A DNA stretch of 64,000 bases, taken from the NCBI RefSeq assembly GCF_900103215.1, contig NZ_FNGV01000001.1, positions 1,054,001 to 1,118,000 on the forward strand, read 5' to 3'. This DNA is from Kriegella aquimaris. Its GTDB lineage: Bacteria; Bacteroidota; Bacteroidia; Flavobacteriales; Flavobacteriaceae. The notes under the pieces are model-generated. The model saw only the letters and a program-made list of their open reading frames with translations. It was not told the DNA's origin and did no database searches. Position numbers and translations under genes: made by a program. Numbering within the stretch: position 1 is the first letter of the stretch; every line of letters begins with the position of its first letter. Below, piece by piece: positions 9,473-17,913 of the stretch.

Positions 9473-9798
9473 TTTGCAATCGTCTTTTTATTGTTTGTCA
9501 ACCTCTCGGCAAAGGTTTGCTGCTGTGATTGGTCGCCTAGCCTAATTAGTCAGACTTTGGATTAAACAATAGTGATTTACTATTAGGAAACCCGAAAGCA
9601 ATGAACTTTAGGCATTCTGCTTGTTGCACAAGTTAGCGAAAAAATCGGGTGTAGGGCATTACCTATTCGGTGCCCCCTGAACTGCACCATAAACTGGCCT
9701 TGTATGGCCGAACCCAAAAGACAAAAACCCTTTATACCGGTTCTGTTTTTCAGGAACTATGTGCTTGTGCAACGGTTACTTTTGTTACCAAATGTTTT
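9473..9798. repeat. structured spacer with a long imperfect inverted repeat
   Basis: No gene seen. GTTGCACAAG at 9623-9632 is the exact inverse of CTTGTGCAAC at 9764-9773. The homology extends inward imperfectly (GAAAAAATCGGGT against ACCGGTTCTGTTTTTC), giving a ~150 bp foldable element. A small GGCC-ttgtat-GGCC hairpin lies inside. It separates two lone minus-strand genes, like a recombination-site spacer of a cassette array, but the classical attC core (GTTRRRY) is not matched. Confidence 0.5.
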
Positions 9799-10632
9799 TT
9801 ATTTCAAATCTTCATTAATTGCAATTAACATTAATCCTTCAAGAGTATACCTTCTATAAAATTTCATAAAAGCCATAAAGAAAATATATGCTATTACAGA
9901 CAGTAACGATAGAATAGTTATTATAGTCAAATTACCTAGTTCAGAAAAATGAGTGAATATTATATACCAAAATGAAATAGTTGTAATCAAAGTTAATGTT
10001 CTTAGAAATCCATAAAGAACCACATAATTGACCATTTTGAATTGATGGTTTTTTGAATGTTCAAATGTATAATGTGTAATTATTCGATGAAAGTCATAAT
10101 CTCTAACTTTTATATCGTCATATCCATTTAATTGTCCATCTGCTAATCGATTAAATAATTTTTGTCCCTTTAAAGTAATTAAGTCAATTAGAAATTTATC
10201 TAATTTTCTAGTGTAGAAATTTTTAAAGCCTAAAACCTCTCCAAGTACTAAATCAAGAACAGTAACTGGAAACATAATTAGGATTAAGCAAATACGCCAG
10301 GCGATACCTCGTTTGCTTTTGGTAGCCCAAAAACCAGAGTAGTCAAATCCAAGTAAATATTTTGAAGGATAATTGTATTTCCAATTTGCATAACGTTCAA
10401 TAGTAATAGAAGATATAAAGTTTAGTAAATGACCGAGGGAATAACTGATTATTATAAAAAATAGAACCTTATCTAATTGAAAGTCACTATTCTTAGCTAT
10501 AAAGTTTTTTAATTCAAAATTCTCCGATAGATTTTCAACGTAATCTATAAATAGAACTAAATAAAATAATAATGCACCTGGAATAAAATATCCAAGAAAA
10601 TCATAAAGAGAAAATGGATTTTGTCTTATCAT
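9799..10632 (-). CDS. multi-pass membrane protein of unknown function
   Basis: 277 aa. Five likely transmembrane segments: ~10-30 (FLGYFIPGALLFYLVLF), ~53-74, ~111-131, ~204-224 and ~232-255, with a ~70-residue basic/polar stretch between the third and fourth. I do not recognise the family with confidence. The opening pattern, a short polar stretch then YDFLGYFIPGALL, occurs in hypothetical proteins of variable genome regions, but this is only an impression. It is a lone gene flanked by structured spacers and is AT-rich. Confidence 0.8.
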   Translation of the reverse strand: MIRQNPFSLYDFLGYFIPGALLFYLVLFIDYVENLSENFELKNFIAKNSDFQLDKVLFFIIISYSLGHLLNFISSITIERYANWKYNYPSKYLLGFDYSGFWATKSKRGIAWRICLILIMFPVTVLDLVLGEVLGFKNFYTRKLDKFLIDLITLKGQKLFNRLADGQLNGYDDIKVRDYDFHRIITHYTFEHSKNHQFKMVNYVVLYGFLRTLTLITTISFWYIIFTHFSELGNLTIITILSLLSVIAYIFFMAFMKFYRRYTLEGLMLIAINEDLK

Positions 10633-10881
10633 ATTTTTATTTCAAATGGTTGGTAACGGGTCTAGGCTATGGCAAGTAGGGCAGGCAAGGAAACTTTTCG
10701 TTTCCGTCTGCGCTCATAGCCAGAGCTTTTTGTTTTGTAATTATTTTCATTTTTTTAATTGCCAAATCCAAAAGATTTGGTGGACTTAGCAAACACGCCC
10801 AAGGCATTAAATATAGGACTTTATGCTCTATTTGCTATAGTTATTATTGACCTTAGTACTTTTTGAGAAGGCTTTGTTAAT
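10633..10881. repeat. structured spacer with nested hairpins
   Basis: No gene seen. An outer stem pairs GGCTATG (10665-10671) with CATAGCC (10715-10721). Inside it GGAAAC-ttttc-GTTTCC (10689-10705) forms a perfect hairpin. A second hairpin, CCAAATC-caaaa-GATTTGG, lies at 10763-10781. The first element sits about 30 nt upstream of the minus-strand gene ending at 10632, so it abuts that gene's 5' side. Confidence 0.5.
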
Positions 10882-11421
10882 TCAAAAAATACGTTCTTCG
10901 ACGATAACATAATTTGATTGTAATTCAGAACCGTAATTATAACCTACCGCGATTTTGAAATCATTCAAATACCATTCTCTTAATTCTCCATTTAGTGCTT
11001 CGTTCATCTGCATTAAATCATATTTTGAGAATCCAGCACCGCATAAATGAGTTTCTCCAAATTCCGCAAAGTACTTGTCCACCAAAACTTTGATTGCTCG
11101 TTCTTCTCGATTATTTTGAGCTAAATAAAGAGATTTTGAACCATCATTAATATCACTCAAACTTATGTAATCAAATTCTCCGTCCGAATTTTCTGCGTTC
11201 CAATCCGACACTCTTATTGCTCCAGCCACTTCTTCATTTAGAGATATTTCAGAAGCTATCATATCATCGTGATTGAAATCATATGGGTTTATTCCCAATT
11301 TCGATAAAAGTTCTTTCTGTTGGTCTTTATTTAAAGATTTTATTTTTCGCTCCGTTATTCCGTCTGTATAAACGGTGTCAACTGGTTTGTTCTTCGGTTT
11401 AAGGAAATCAAATAATCCCAT
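10882..11421 (-). CDS. hypothetical soluble protein
   Basis: 179 aa with no signal peptide or membrane segment. It starts MGLFDFLKPKNKPV, a short hydrophobic-basic lead followed by acidic, mixed alpha/beta sequence. A single CGAGFSKYDL segment lies at about residue 132. I do not recognise the family and assign no function. It is the most upstream of three lone minus-strand genes in this region and has a long gene-free region upstream containing a near-perfect inverted repeat. Confidence 0.75.
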   Translation of the reverse strand: MGLFDFLKPKNKPVDTVYTDGITERKIKSLNKDQQKELLSKLGINPYDFNHDDMIASEISLNEEVAGAIRVSDWNAENSDGEFDYISLSDINDGSKSLYLAQNNREERAIKVLVDKYFAEFGETHLCGAGFSKYDLMQMNEALNGELREWYLNDFKIAVGYNYGSELQSNYVIVEERIF

Positions 11422-11882
11422 ATTATTTTAATTTTAGGTTTGGTAGAAAAATAGAAAATCGCGTTCGATTTTTGTTACGGATTTCCTTAATAGTTAAATT
11501 TTTCAGTACTTATGGCAACAATTCTATATAGTAACAAGTTACTATATTTCTCTTTGAGAAATACGAATCTTACGAGTTTTTGATGTCTTTAAAAGTGTCC
11601 GTGGCTATAAGAGGTACTAGACCTTACAAAACACATTGCCAAAAAATACGAGGGTAACTCTGAACCGCAACTTTGCTTTCTGGTAGCTGCTTTTTCGCAA
11701 TTTTAATACGCTAGCAACACTGCTATTTTGAGAATTGCTTTCGGATGATTTTCAGGTATTGGCTTCAGTTCGATTTACAGTTCCGCTTTATTCCCATATT
11801 TAAGCACCACACTAAAATAGAAACATGAATCGATACCCCTTTAGAGAAAAAGGGCTTTTGTAAATCTAAGAAACAGGGAGTT
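11422..11882. promoter_or_regulatory. gene-free region with a 22-bp inverted repeat
   Basis: At 11526-11547 the arms ATATAGTAAC and GTTACTATAT are separated by only AA, a perfect 10+10 bp inverted repeat about 105-125 nt upstream of the minus-strand hypothetical gene. This is a plausible operator. A weak hairpin (CCCTTT-agag-AAAAGGG, ~11838-11855) lies downstream of the FKBP gene and may help terminate it. Nothing else is evident. Confidence 0.45.
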
Positions 11883-12332
11883 TTAATTGACTTCGACCAA
11901 ATCAACCTCAAAAATAAGTACTGAACCCCCGGGGATACCGGCACGACTAGAACTACCATAACCCAAAGCCGATGGCACCAAAAGAATACCACTACCGCCC
12001 TCTTTGAAATAAGTGATTCCTTCCGTCCAACCTGCAATCACCTGCTGTAAGTTAAAAGAAATACCTTCTGCACCGCTTTGGTCGAACACTGAATTATCGG
12101 TAAAATAGCCTTTATAGGCCACAGTCACATTTGAAGCTGTTGTAGGTTGTTCACCTGTGCCTTCTTCGTTGACCACATAGTACAATCCTGTGGCACTCTT
12201 TTGGGCATTCAAATTATTGGCAGTTATATATTCTTGAATTTCCATTTCATTTTTTACGGCAAAATCCGTTTCTTCAGAATCGTTACAAGAAATGAAAAGA
12301 GTAAAAACAAAAATAACTAGGGTATACTTCAT
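11883..12332 (-). CDS. FKBP-type peptidyl-prolyl cis-trans isomerase, lipoprotein
   Basis: 149 aa. The lipobox LFISC (Cys16) is followed by NDSEE. A short helical lead precedes a complete FKBP domain at residues ~50-147: VTVAYKGYFTDNSVFDQS, VIAGWTEGI, KEGGSGILLVPSALGYG, IPGGSVLIFEVDLVEV. These carry the aromatic and Asp residues that line the FKBP pocket. It should catalyse proline isomerisation for folding of envelope proteins, anchored to a membrane. It is divergent from the ABC importer operon. Confidence 0.93.
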   Translation of the reverse strand: MKYTLVIFVFTLFISCNDSEETDFAVKNEMEIQEYITANNLNAQKSATGLYYVVNEEGTGEQPTTASNVTVAYKGYFTDNSVFDQSGAEGISFNLQQVIAGWTEGITYFKEGGSGILLVPSALGYGSSSRAGIPGGSVLIFEVDLVEVN

Positions 12333-12503
12333 AATGGTCTTTTTTAAAGGCGCAAATATAATAAAAACTGGTACTCGCTTCTTACGAACATGCGATTAAT
12401 CGTATCCGTTCCAAACAATAATTGAGAAGGCATCTTTCCGTTGGAAAATAAAGACTGTACCTTTATCCCGTAATATACATGTCAATCTGATCGATTAAAA
12501 TTA

Positions 12504-13670
12504 ATGGATAAGTCCAAATTCAATTTTCTTAATACCTCCGCCTTTATTTTGTTGCTATTCACTATGGGGTGCAAACAACAAAAGGAACAAGCATTGCCCT
12601 CACAAAATAACGCTAGCGAAAACACACTTAGCTACGCAAAGGGCTTTTCCATAGAAAGGGGAGCATCGGGAATTACAACAATCACGATAACCTCCCCATG
12701 GCCAAACGCAGAAGCGGAATTCACTTATGCTTTGATTCCGAGGGAAAAATTGGCGACCATCACCCTGAACAAAGAGGCTTATGATGCTATAGTTGCCGTT
12801 CCGGTCGAGCGCATCGTTGCCACCTCTACAACGCATATTCCGGCATTGGAAGCTTTGGGTGTGGAGAATCGATTGGTCGGGTTCCCCAATACGGCCTATA
12901 TTTCCTCTAAAGGCACACGAAAGCGTATCGAGACGGGAGCAATAAAGGAATTGGGCAATAACGAGGATATTAATACCGAAATGACTTTGGAACTACAGCC
13001 AGATTTGGTAGTCGGCTTTTCCATTAACAATCAAAACAAAGCCTACGAAACCCTGCAACGCTCCAATATTCCCGTTGTTTATAATGGTGATTGGACAGAG
13101 GAAACCCCTTTGGGCAAAGCGGAATGGATAAAATTCTTTGCTCCATTTTTCCAAATGGAAAGCAAAGCCGATAGTATTTTTAAAAGTATAGAGACTTCGT
13201 ATCTAGAAGCTAAAGAATTGGCCAAAAAAGCCACATCGAATCCATCTGTTTTAAGTGGTGCTCTTTACAAAGATGTTTGGTACCTCCCTGGAGGTAAAAG
13301 CTGGGCCGCCCAATTTTTAAAGGATGCCAATAGTGATTATTTATGGTCAACCACCCAGGAAACCGGAAGCCTCTCCTTAAGTATCGAAAGTGTTCTGGAA
13401 AAGGCCCAAAATGCCAAATTCTGGGTTTCACCATCGCAGTTCACCTCGTACGAGACTATGAAAGAGGCCAATCGCCATTACCTTCAGTTCGAGGCTTTTA
13501 AAAACAAGCGTATCTATACATTCGCTAAAACTACGGGAGATACGGGTGGATTATTGTATTATGAACTCGCACCACAACGTCCTGATTTGGTATTGAAAGA
13601 CCTAATCCATATTTTACATCCCGAATTGTTGCCCGAACACCAACTTTTCTTTTTTAAGCCTTTGGACTAA
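12504..13670 (+). CDS. BtuF/FepB-type ABC transporter substrate-binding lipoprotein
   Basis: 388 aa. The lipobox FTMGC (Cys23) anchors it to the membrane. The fold is that of cluster A-II binding proteins, two lobes joined by a long helix, with the family signatures VERIVATSTTHIPALEALG near residue 100 and LELQPDLVVGF near 165. It is the first gene of an importer operon whose permease begins at the base after its stop codon. Members bind corrinoids, haem or ferric siderophores. The BtuB/BtuG locus 7 kb away makes corrinoid the favoured guess, but no B12 riboswitch precedes this operon. Confidence 0.88.
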   Translation: MDKSKFNFLNTSAFILLLFTMGCKQQKEQALPSQNNASENTLSYAKGFSIERGASGITTITITSPWPNAEAEFTYALIPREKLATITLNKEAYDAIVAVPVERIVATSTTHIPALEALGVENRLVGFPNTAYISSKGTRKRIETGAIKELGNNEDINTEMTLELQPDLVVGFSINNQNKAYETLQRSNIPVVYNGDWTEETPLGKAEWIKFFAPFFQMESKADSIFKSIETSYLEAKELAKKATSNPSVLSGALYKDVWYLPGGKSWAAQFLKDANSDYLWSTTQETGSLSLSIESVLEKAQNAKFWVSPSQFTSYETMKEANRHYLQFEAFKNKRIYTFAKTTGDTGGLLYYELAPQRPDLVLKDLIHILHPELLPEHQLFFFKPLD

Positions 13671-14702
13671 TTGGGAAAGCCTAAATCATATCGCCTCAGT
13701 TTTATCTTTTTATTTTTGGTGCTGTTGCTCTGCTTGGCTGTCAATATTAGTTTTGGATCGGTCAACATCCCTTTAGCAGATACATTTACTTCCCTTTTTG
13801 GCGGGGCCATTGAAAATACATCTTGGGATTATATTCTGTGGAATTATAGAATTCCCAAAGCCTTTACGGCGGTACTTGTGGGAAGCGGATTGGCCTTAAG
13901 CGGACTACTGATGCAGACGCTGTTCCGAAACCCCCTCGCAGGGCCGTTTGTATTAGGCATCAGCTCCGGTGCCAGTTTAGGCGCCGCATTGCTCATCATG
14001 GGGTCATCATTATTCTCAGGCCTCTCGGTTTTCGGACTTATAAACGACATATCATTGGCTATTGCTGCTAGTATTGGAAGTTTTTTGGTGCTATTGGCGG
14101 TGATGATTGTCGCCTCACGTGTAAAAGATACCATGGCCCTGTTAATTATTGGCCTTATGTTCGGGAGTATTACCGCTGCTATTGTAAGCGTGCTTTCGTA
14201 TTTTACCGATGCTGAAAAACTACAGCAATATGTGTACTGGTCTTTCGGTAGTGTGGGCAATCTTTCTTGGTCACAACTCACTCTTTTGCTAACCATTATT
14301 GTCATCGGAACCTTACTGAGCGTTGTTTCGATAAAGTCGTTGAACGCGTTGTTATTAGGCGAAAACTATGCTCAGAGTTTGGGTGTAAACCTTAAAAAAT
14401 CACGTTATACGGTCATCATATCAACAGGCCTACTTGCTGGCGGAATAACTGCATTTGCAGGGCCTATCGCCTTTATCGGTTTGGCGGTGCCCCATTTGAC
14501 ACGACAGATATTCAATACTACGGAACATCGAATTCTATTGCCGGCAGTTTTAATATATGGAGCTATTCTAATGCTGCTTTGCGACACCGTAGCCCAACTG
14601 CCAGGATCGGCCAATGTTTTGCCCATTAATGCAATTACCAGTATTTTAGGAGCTCCGGTAGTCATATGGTTACTGGTGCGAAAACGTAAAATGGTATTTT
14701 AA
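13671..14702 (+). CDS. FecCD/BtuC-family ABC transporter permease
   Basis: 343 aa using a TTG start immediately after the TAA of the binding-protein gene. No in-frame ATG lies near the N-terminus, and TTG yields a full-length family member (MGKPKSYRLSFIFLFL). About nine to ten transmembrane helices are present. Family motifs include WNYRIPKAFTAVLVGSGLAL, LMQTLFRNPLAGPFVLG and AGPIAFIGLAVPHLTR, the last being the ATPase-coupling region. It is the inner-membrane channel for a corrinoid, haem or siderophore substrate, acting with its two neighbours. Confidence 0.92.
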   Translation: MGKPKSYRLSFIFLFLVLLLCLAVNISFGSVNIPLADTFTSLFGGAIENTSWDYILWNYRIPKAFTAVLVGSGLALSGLLMQTLFRNPLAGPFVLGISSGASLGAALLIMGSSLFSGLSVFGLINDISLAIAASIGSFLVLLAVMIVASRVKDTMALLIIGLMFGSITAAIVSVLSYFTDAEKLQQYVYWSFGSVGNLSWSQLTLLLTIIVIGTLLSVVSIKSLNALLLGENYAQSLGVNLKKSRYTVIISTGLLAGGITAFAGPIAFIGLAVPHLTRQIFNTTEHRILLPAVLIYGAILMLLCDTVAQLPGSANVLPINAITSILGAPVVIWLLVRKRKMVF

Positions 14703-14750
14703 TAAATTACGCTTTTATCGACGATATTTAACCTTATAAATTTTTAATCA

Positions 14751-15545
14751 ATTAACGACAAATCTCAAAATAACGTTTTAGAAGCCCGTCAACTGACGGT
14801 CGGGTACCAAACCAAAAAAGAGCGGACCAATGTTGCCTCCAACATTAACTTCTCTTTGGGTCAGGGTGAGCTTATGGGCATAGTGGGCATTAATGGTGCA
14901 GGAAAATCGACCTTGTTGCGGACTTTAGGAAAGGTTCAGCCTAAATTATCGGGTGAAGTATTTCTTAATGGAAAAAATATTGAAAACTATAACGCTATGG
15001 CCTTGGCTGCAGAAATCAGTCTGGTATTGACCGAGCCCATCGCTTCAAAGAACATGACCGTAGAAGAGTTAGTGGCTTTGGGAAGACAACCCTATACTAA
15101 TTGGATAGGTACCTTGACCGAAGACGATAAATCAAAAATAAAAACTGCTATTTGGATGTTGGAGTTGGAAACCCTTCAGCATAAAAAATGTTACGAACTA
15201 AGCGATGGCCAGTTGCAACGTGCCATGATCGCGAGGGCACTTGCCCAAGATACCGACATTATATTGCTAGACGAGCCCACAACCCACCTCGACCTTTACC
15301 ACAAAGTAAAGATTTTAAAAGTACTGAAATCCATAGCCTTCGAGACTAAAAAAACAGTTGTTTTTACCAGTCATGAAATTGAAATGGCCATACAGTTGTG
15401 TGATACCATGCTTTTACTTGACACTACGGCACATGCCTTTGGACAACCCTGTGAACTTATCGAGCAGCAGGCTTTTGAACGTTTATTTCCTGCTGACACG
15501 GTTTCGTTCGATGCCAAGACTGGTTCTTTTCGGATAGAAAAGTAG
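14751..15545 (+). CDS. ABC transporter ATP-binding protein (BtuD/FecE type), apparent ATT start
   Basis: 264 aa. Walker A is GINGAGKST (46-54), the signature is a variant LSDGQ, Walker B is IILLDEP with TTHLD following, and the switch His lies in TSHEIE. The frame is open back to a stop at 14745. No ATG, GTG or TTG occurs before 14856. Starting at TTG 14856 would delete the first beta-strand (VLEARQLTVGYQ), which matches the family N-terminus. ATT at 14751 therefore seems to be the start, with CTG at 14793 less likely. It powers the importer encoded just upstream. A mutated start or a sequence error cannot be excluded. Confidence 0.88.
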   Translation: MNDKSQNNVLEARQLTVGYQTKKERTNVASNINFSLGQGELMGIVGINGAGKSTLLRTLGKVQPKLSGEVFLNGKNIENYNAMALAAEISLVLTEPIASKNMTVEELVALGRQPYTNWIGTLTEDDKSKIKTAIWMLELETLQHKKCYELSDGQLQRAMIARALAQDTDIILLDEPTTHLDLYHKVKILKVLKSIAFETKKTVVFTSHEIEMAIQLCDTMLLLDTTAHAFGQPCELIEQQAFERLFPADTVSFDAKTGSFRIEK

Positions 15546-15610
15546 CCAAAGGCGATATCCCATTTTTAAAGTCAAACGCTTATCTTTACTCCAAACACTA
15601 TAGAAGCTAA

Positions 15611-16954
15611 ATGAACGAATATTTGATATATCTTTTAATTGGATTAGTCTGCCTCGTATTGGGCTATTTTCTTGGAAATTATATCCAAAATTTAAAAACC
15701 AAGTCAAGCCAAAGCGCACTTGAAGAACGGGAGCAACAATTACATAACAATCTTAATGTATTGGATGGAAGGTTGCGCGATGCGGAAGAGCATAAATTGC
15801 ACCTACAGACCGAAAAGGAACAATTGGGCAATCAAATTGTTCGGTATCAGGCCGATTTGGAAAATTTACAGTTAAAAAACAGGGAACAAAAAGAAGAAGT
15901 AGAAAAACTACAGGAAAAATTCACAAAAGAGTTTGAAAATTTGGCCAGTAAAATATTGGAAGAGAAGAGTTTAAAGTTTACCGAGCGCAATGAAAAGAAT
16001 ATCAAAGACATTCTTACTCCCCTAAACGAAAAAATTCAACTTTTCGAAAAGAAGGTCGAAGAAAGTCAAAAGGAAAATATAAGTATTCATTCCGCACTCA
16101 AAGAGCAGCTGTTAAATTTGCAGACCCAGAACTTAAAAATTACCCAAGAGGCAGAAAATTTGACCAAAGCCTTAAAAGGAGATAGCAAAATGCAAGGCAA
16201 CTGGGGCGAATTGGTATTGGAACGGGTTCTTGAAAAATCAGGACTTGAAAAAGATCGAGAATATTCCGTGCAACAGAGTTTCACACGTGAAGACGGCTCA
16301 CGGGTACTTCCCGATGTAATCATCAACTTGCCCGATGGCAAAAAAATGATTGTCGATTCTAAAGTTTCGCTTACGGATTACGAACGTTTTGTAAACGCCG
16401 AAGATGACTTAAGGGATAAATTCCTGAAAGATCATATCAATTCCTTGAGAAAACATGTGGACCAGCTATCCGCCAAAAAATATGAGGATTTGTACGAAAT
16501 GGAAAGTCCTGATTTTGTATTGATGTTCGTGCCCATAGAACCTGCCTTTGCAATTGCCATAAACAATGACAATACACTATATAACAAAGCTTTTGAGCAG
16601 AACATTATAATTGTCACCCCATCGACGCTTTTGGCCACGCTACGTACTATCGATAGTATGTGGAACAACGAAAAGCAACAGCGAAATGCGATTGAAATTG
16701 CACGTCAGGCCGGTGCTTTATATGATAAATTCGAGGGATTTGTATCTGACCTGACCAAGGTGGGCAAAAGGATGGATGAAGCAAAATCAGAATATAAGGG
16801 GGCGATGAATAAGTTGGTCGAAGGTCGCGGGAATATTGTTATAAGTATCGAAAAGCTGAAGAAAATGGGCGCTAAAGCTAAAAAATCCATTCCCGAATCT
16901 GTTTTAAAGCGTGCAAAGGAAGACGATTTTGAAGAAATCGAGGAAAACTCATAA
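15611..16954 (+). CDS. rmuC: DNA recombination protein RmuC
   Basis: 447 aa. One N-terminal membrane helix (residues 4-24) is followed by a long coiled coil (~30-185) and the RmuC nuclease-like domain (~190-420), with GNWGELVLERVLEKSGL, LPDVIINLPDGKKMIVDSKVSL and NIIIVTPSTLLATLRTI. The length is normal for the family. RmuC proteins limit recombination between inverted repeats. The gene is unconnected with the importer except by strand. Confidence 0.95.
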   Translation: MNEYLIYLLIGLVCLVLGYFLGNYIQNLKTKSSQSALEEREQQLHNNLNVLDGRLRDAEEHKLHLQTEKEQLGNQIVRYQADLENLQLKNREQKEEVEKLQEKFTKEFENLASKILEEKSLKFTERNEKNIKDILTPLNEKIQLFEKKVEESQKENISIHSALKEQLLNLQTQNLKITQEAENLTKALKGDSKMQGNWGELVLERVLEKSGLEKDREYSVQQSFTREDGSRVLPDVIINLPDGKKMIVDSKVSLTDYERFVNAEDDLRDKFLKDHINSLRKHVDQLSAKKYEDLYEMESPDFVLMFVPIEPAFAIAINNDNTLYNKAFEQNIIIVTPSTLLATLRTIDSMWNNEKQQRNAIEIARQAGALYDKFEGFVSDLTKVGKRMDEAKSEYKGAMNKLVEGRGNIVISIEKLKKMGAKAKKSIPESVLKRAKEDDFEEIEENS

Positions 16955-16998
16955 TTGGTTTTGAGGTTGGTTAGAAATAAAGTACTTATACTTTTTAT

Positions 16999-17364
16999 AT
17001 GAAAAAAATACTATTTATCGTAATTGGAAGTTTGATGGCACTGCTTGCACTATACTACGCCTTTATCTATTTCGTACCGTATAGCGAAGGGGTACGTTCG
17101 GGAGAATTGATCAAGGTAAGCAACAAGGGAGTAATTATTAAAACTTGGGAAGGAGAGATAAGCCAAGGCATCTCGGGAGCGCAAATATTCTCCTTTTCCG
17201 TATTGGATAAAGACCGAGATGTTATTGAAAAGCTAAAGGAGTATCAAGGGGAATACGTAAAGGTTGACTATACTGAACGTTTCGCTACATTCTTCTGGTT
17301 AGGAGATAGCAAATACTTTGTAACCGACGTACAAAAGGAAAGTTCACCACATTTTAGAAATTAA
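16999..17364 (+). CDS. small membrane-anchored protein of unknown function
   Basis: 121 aa. One N-terminal transmembrane helix (about 3-25) is followed by a small beta-rich extracytoplasmic domain (GVRSGELIKVSNKGVIIKTW, VLDKDRDVIEKL, VKVDYTERFATFFWLGDSKY). Homologues are widespread as hypothetical proteins in flavobacteria. It ends 3 bp before the thioesterase gene and is probably cotranscribed with it. Confidence 0.82.
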   Translation: MKKILFIVIGSLMALLALYYAFIYFVPYSEGVRSGELIKVSNKGVIIKTWEGEISQGISGAQIFSFSVLDKDRDVIEKLKEYQGEYVKVDYTERFATFFWLGDSKYFVTDVQKESSPHFRN

Positions 17365-17367
17365 AGC

Positions 17368-17913
17368 ATGGAAGAATTTAAAACAGCACATGAATCAAAG
17401 GTTTCGATTACACAACTGATGCTTCCCTCCCATTCCAATTTTGGGGGAAAGGTACATGGAGGTCATATTTTAAACCTTATGGATCAGATTGCCTTCGCCT
17501 GTGCTTCAAAACATTCGCAACGCTATTGCGTAACGGCTTCGGTAAATCGGGTCGATTTTCTACATCCTATCGAAGTGGGCGAACTGGTTACGCTGAAAGC
17601 TTCGATAAATTATACGGGAAGGACCTCAATGGTCGTAGGGGTACGCGTAGAATCTGAAAACATTACCACAGGTACCAAGCGCCATTGTAATTCTTCCTAT
17701 TTTACAATGGTCGCCAAAGACGAGCAAGGAAAAGGTATGACCATACCTGGTTTGTTGGTAGAGAATACAGAAGGCGCCAGACGCTTTGCACGAAGCAAAC
17801 GACGAAAAGAGGAAGCCTTTTCAAGAGATACCCAATTTGATTCTTCCAAATTTAAGATTGAAGAACACATGGAATTTTTAGAAGGAGAAAACATCAAACT
17901 TTCCCTGAGGTAA
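17368..17913 (+). CDS. acyl-CoA thioesterase, hotdog fold
   Basis: 181 aa. Hotdog-domain signatures of the YciA/BFIT type are present: GGKVHGGHILNLMDQIAFACA at ~26-46, VNRVDFLHPIEVGELVTLKA, and YTGRTSMVVGVRVESEN. The C-terminal ~45 residues are a charged helical extension. It should hydrolyse acyl-CoA thioesters in the cytoplasm; chain-length preference cannot be read from sequence. Its last 20 bp overlap the end of the convergent pgl gene. Confidence 0.9.
   Translation: MEEFKTAHESKVSITQLMLPSHSNFGGKVHGGHILNLMDQIAFACASKHSQRYCVTASVNRVDFLHPIEVGELVTLKASINYTGRTSMVVGVRVESENITTGTKRHCNSSYFTMVAKDEQGKGMTIPGLLVENTEGARRFARSKRRKEEAFSRDTQFDSSKFKIEEHMEFLEGENIKLSLR

Noticed and set aside
9623-9773. Classical integron attC site
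   Set aside because: The arms GTTGCAC/GTGCAAC do not fit GTTRRRY/RYYYAAC and there is no integrase in the window; kept only as a structured repeat.
11765-12037. 90-codon minus-strand frame overlapping the FKBP gene
   Set aside because: Out-of-frame shadow of the FKBP coding sequence extending into non-coding DNA; no domain.
12333-12503. B12 riboswitch upstream of the BtuFCD-type operon
   Set aside because: Looked for the GGGAAGG and CAGGAGACC blocks seen at 5222-5432; none present on either strand.
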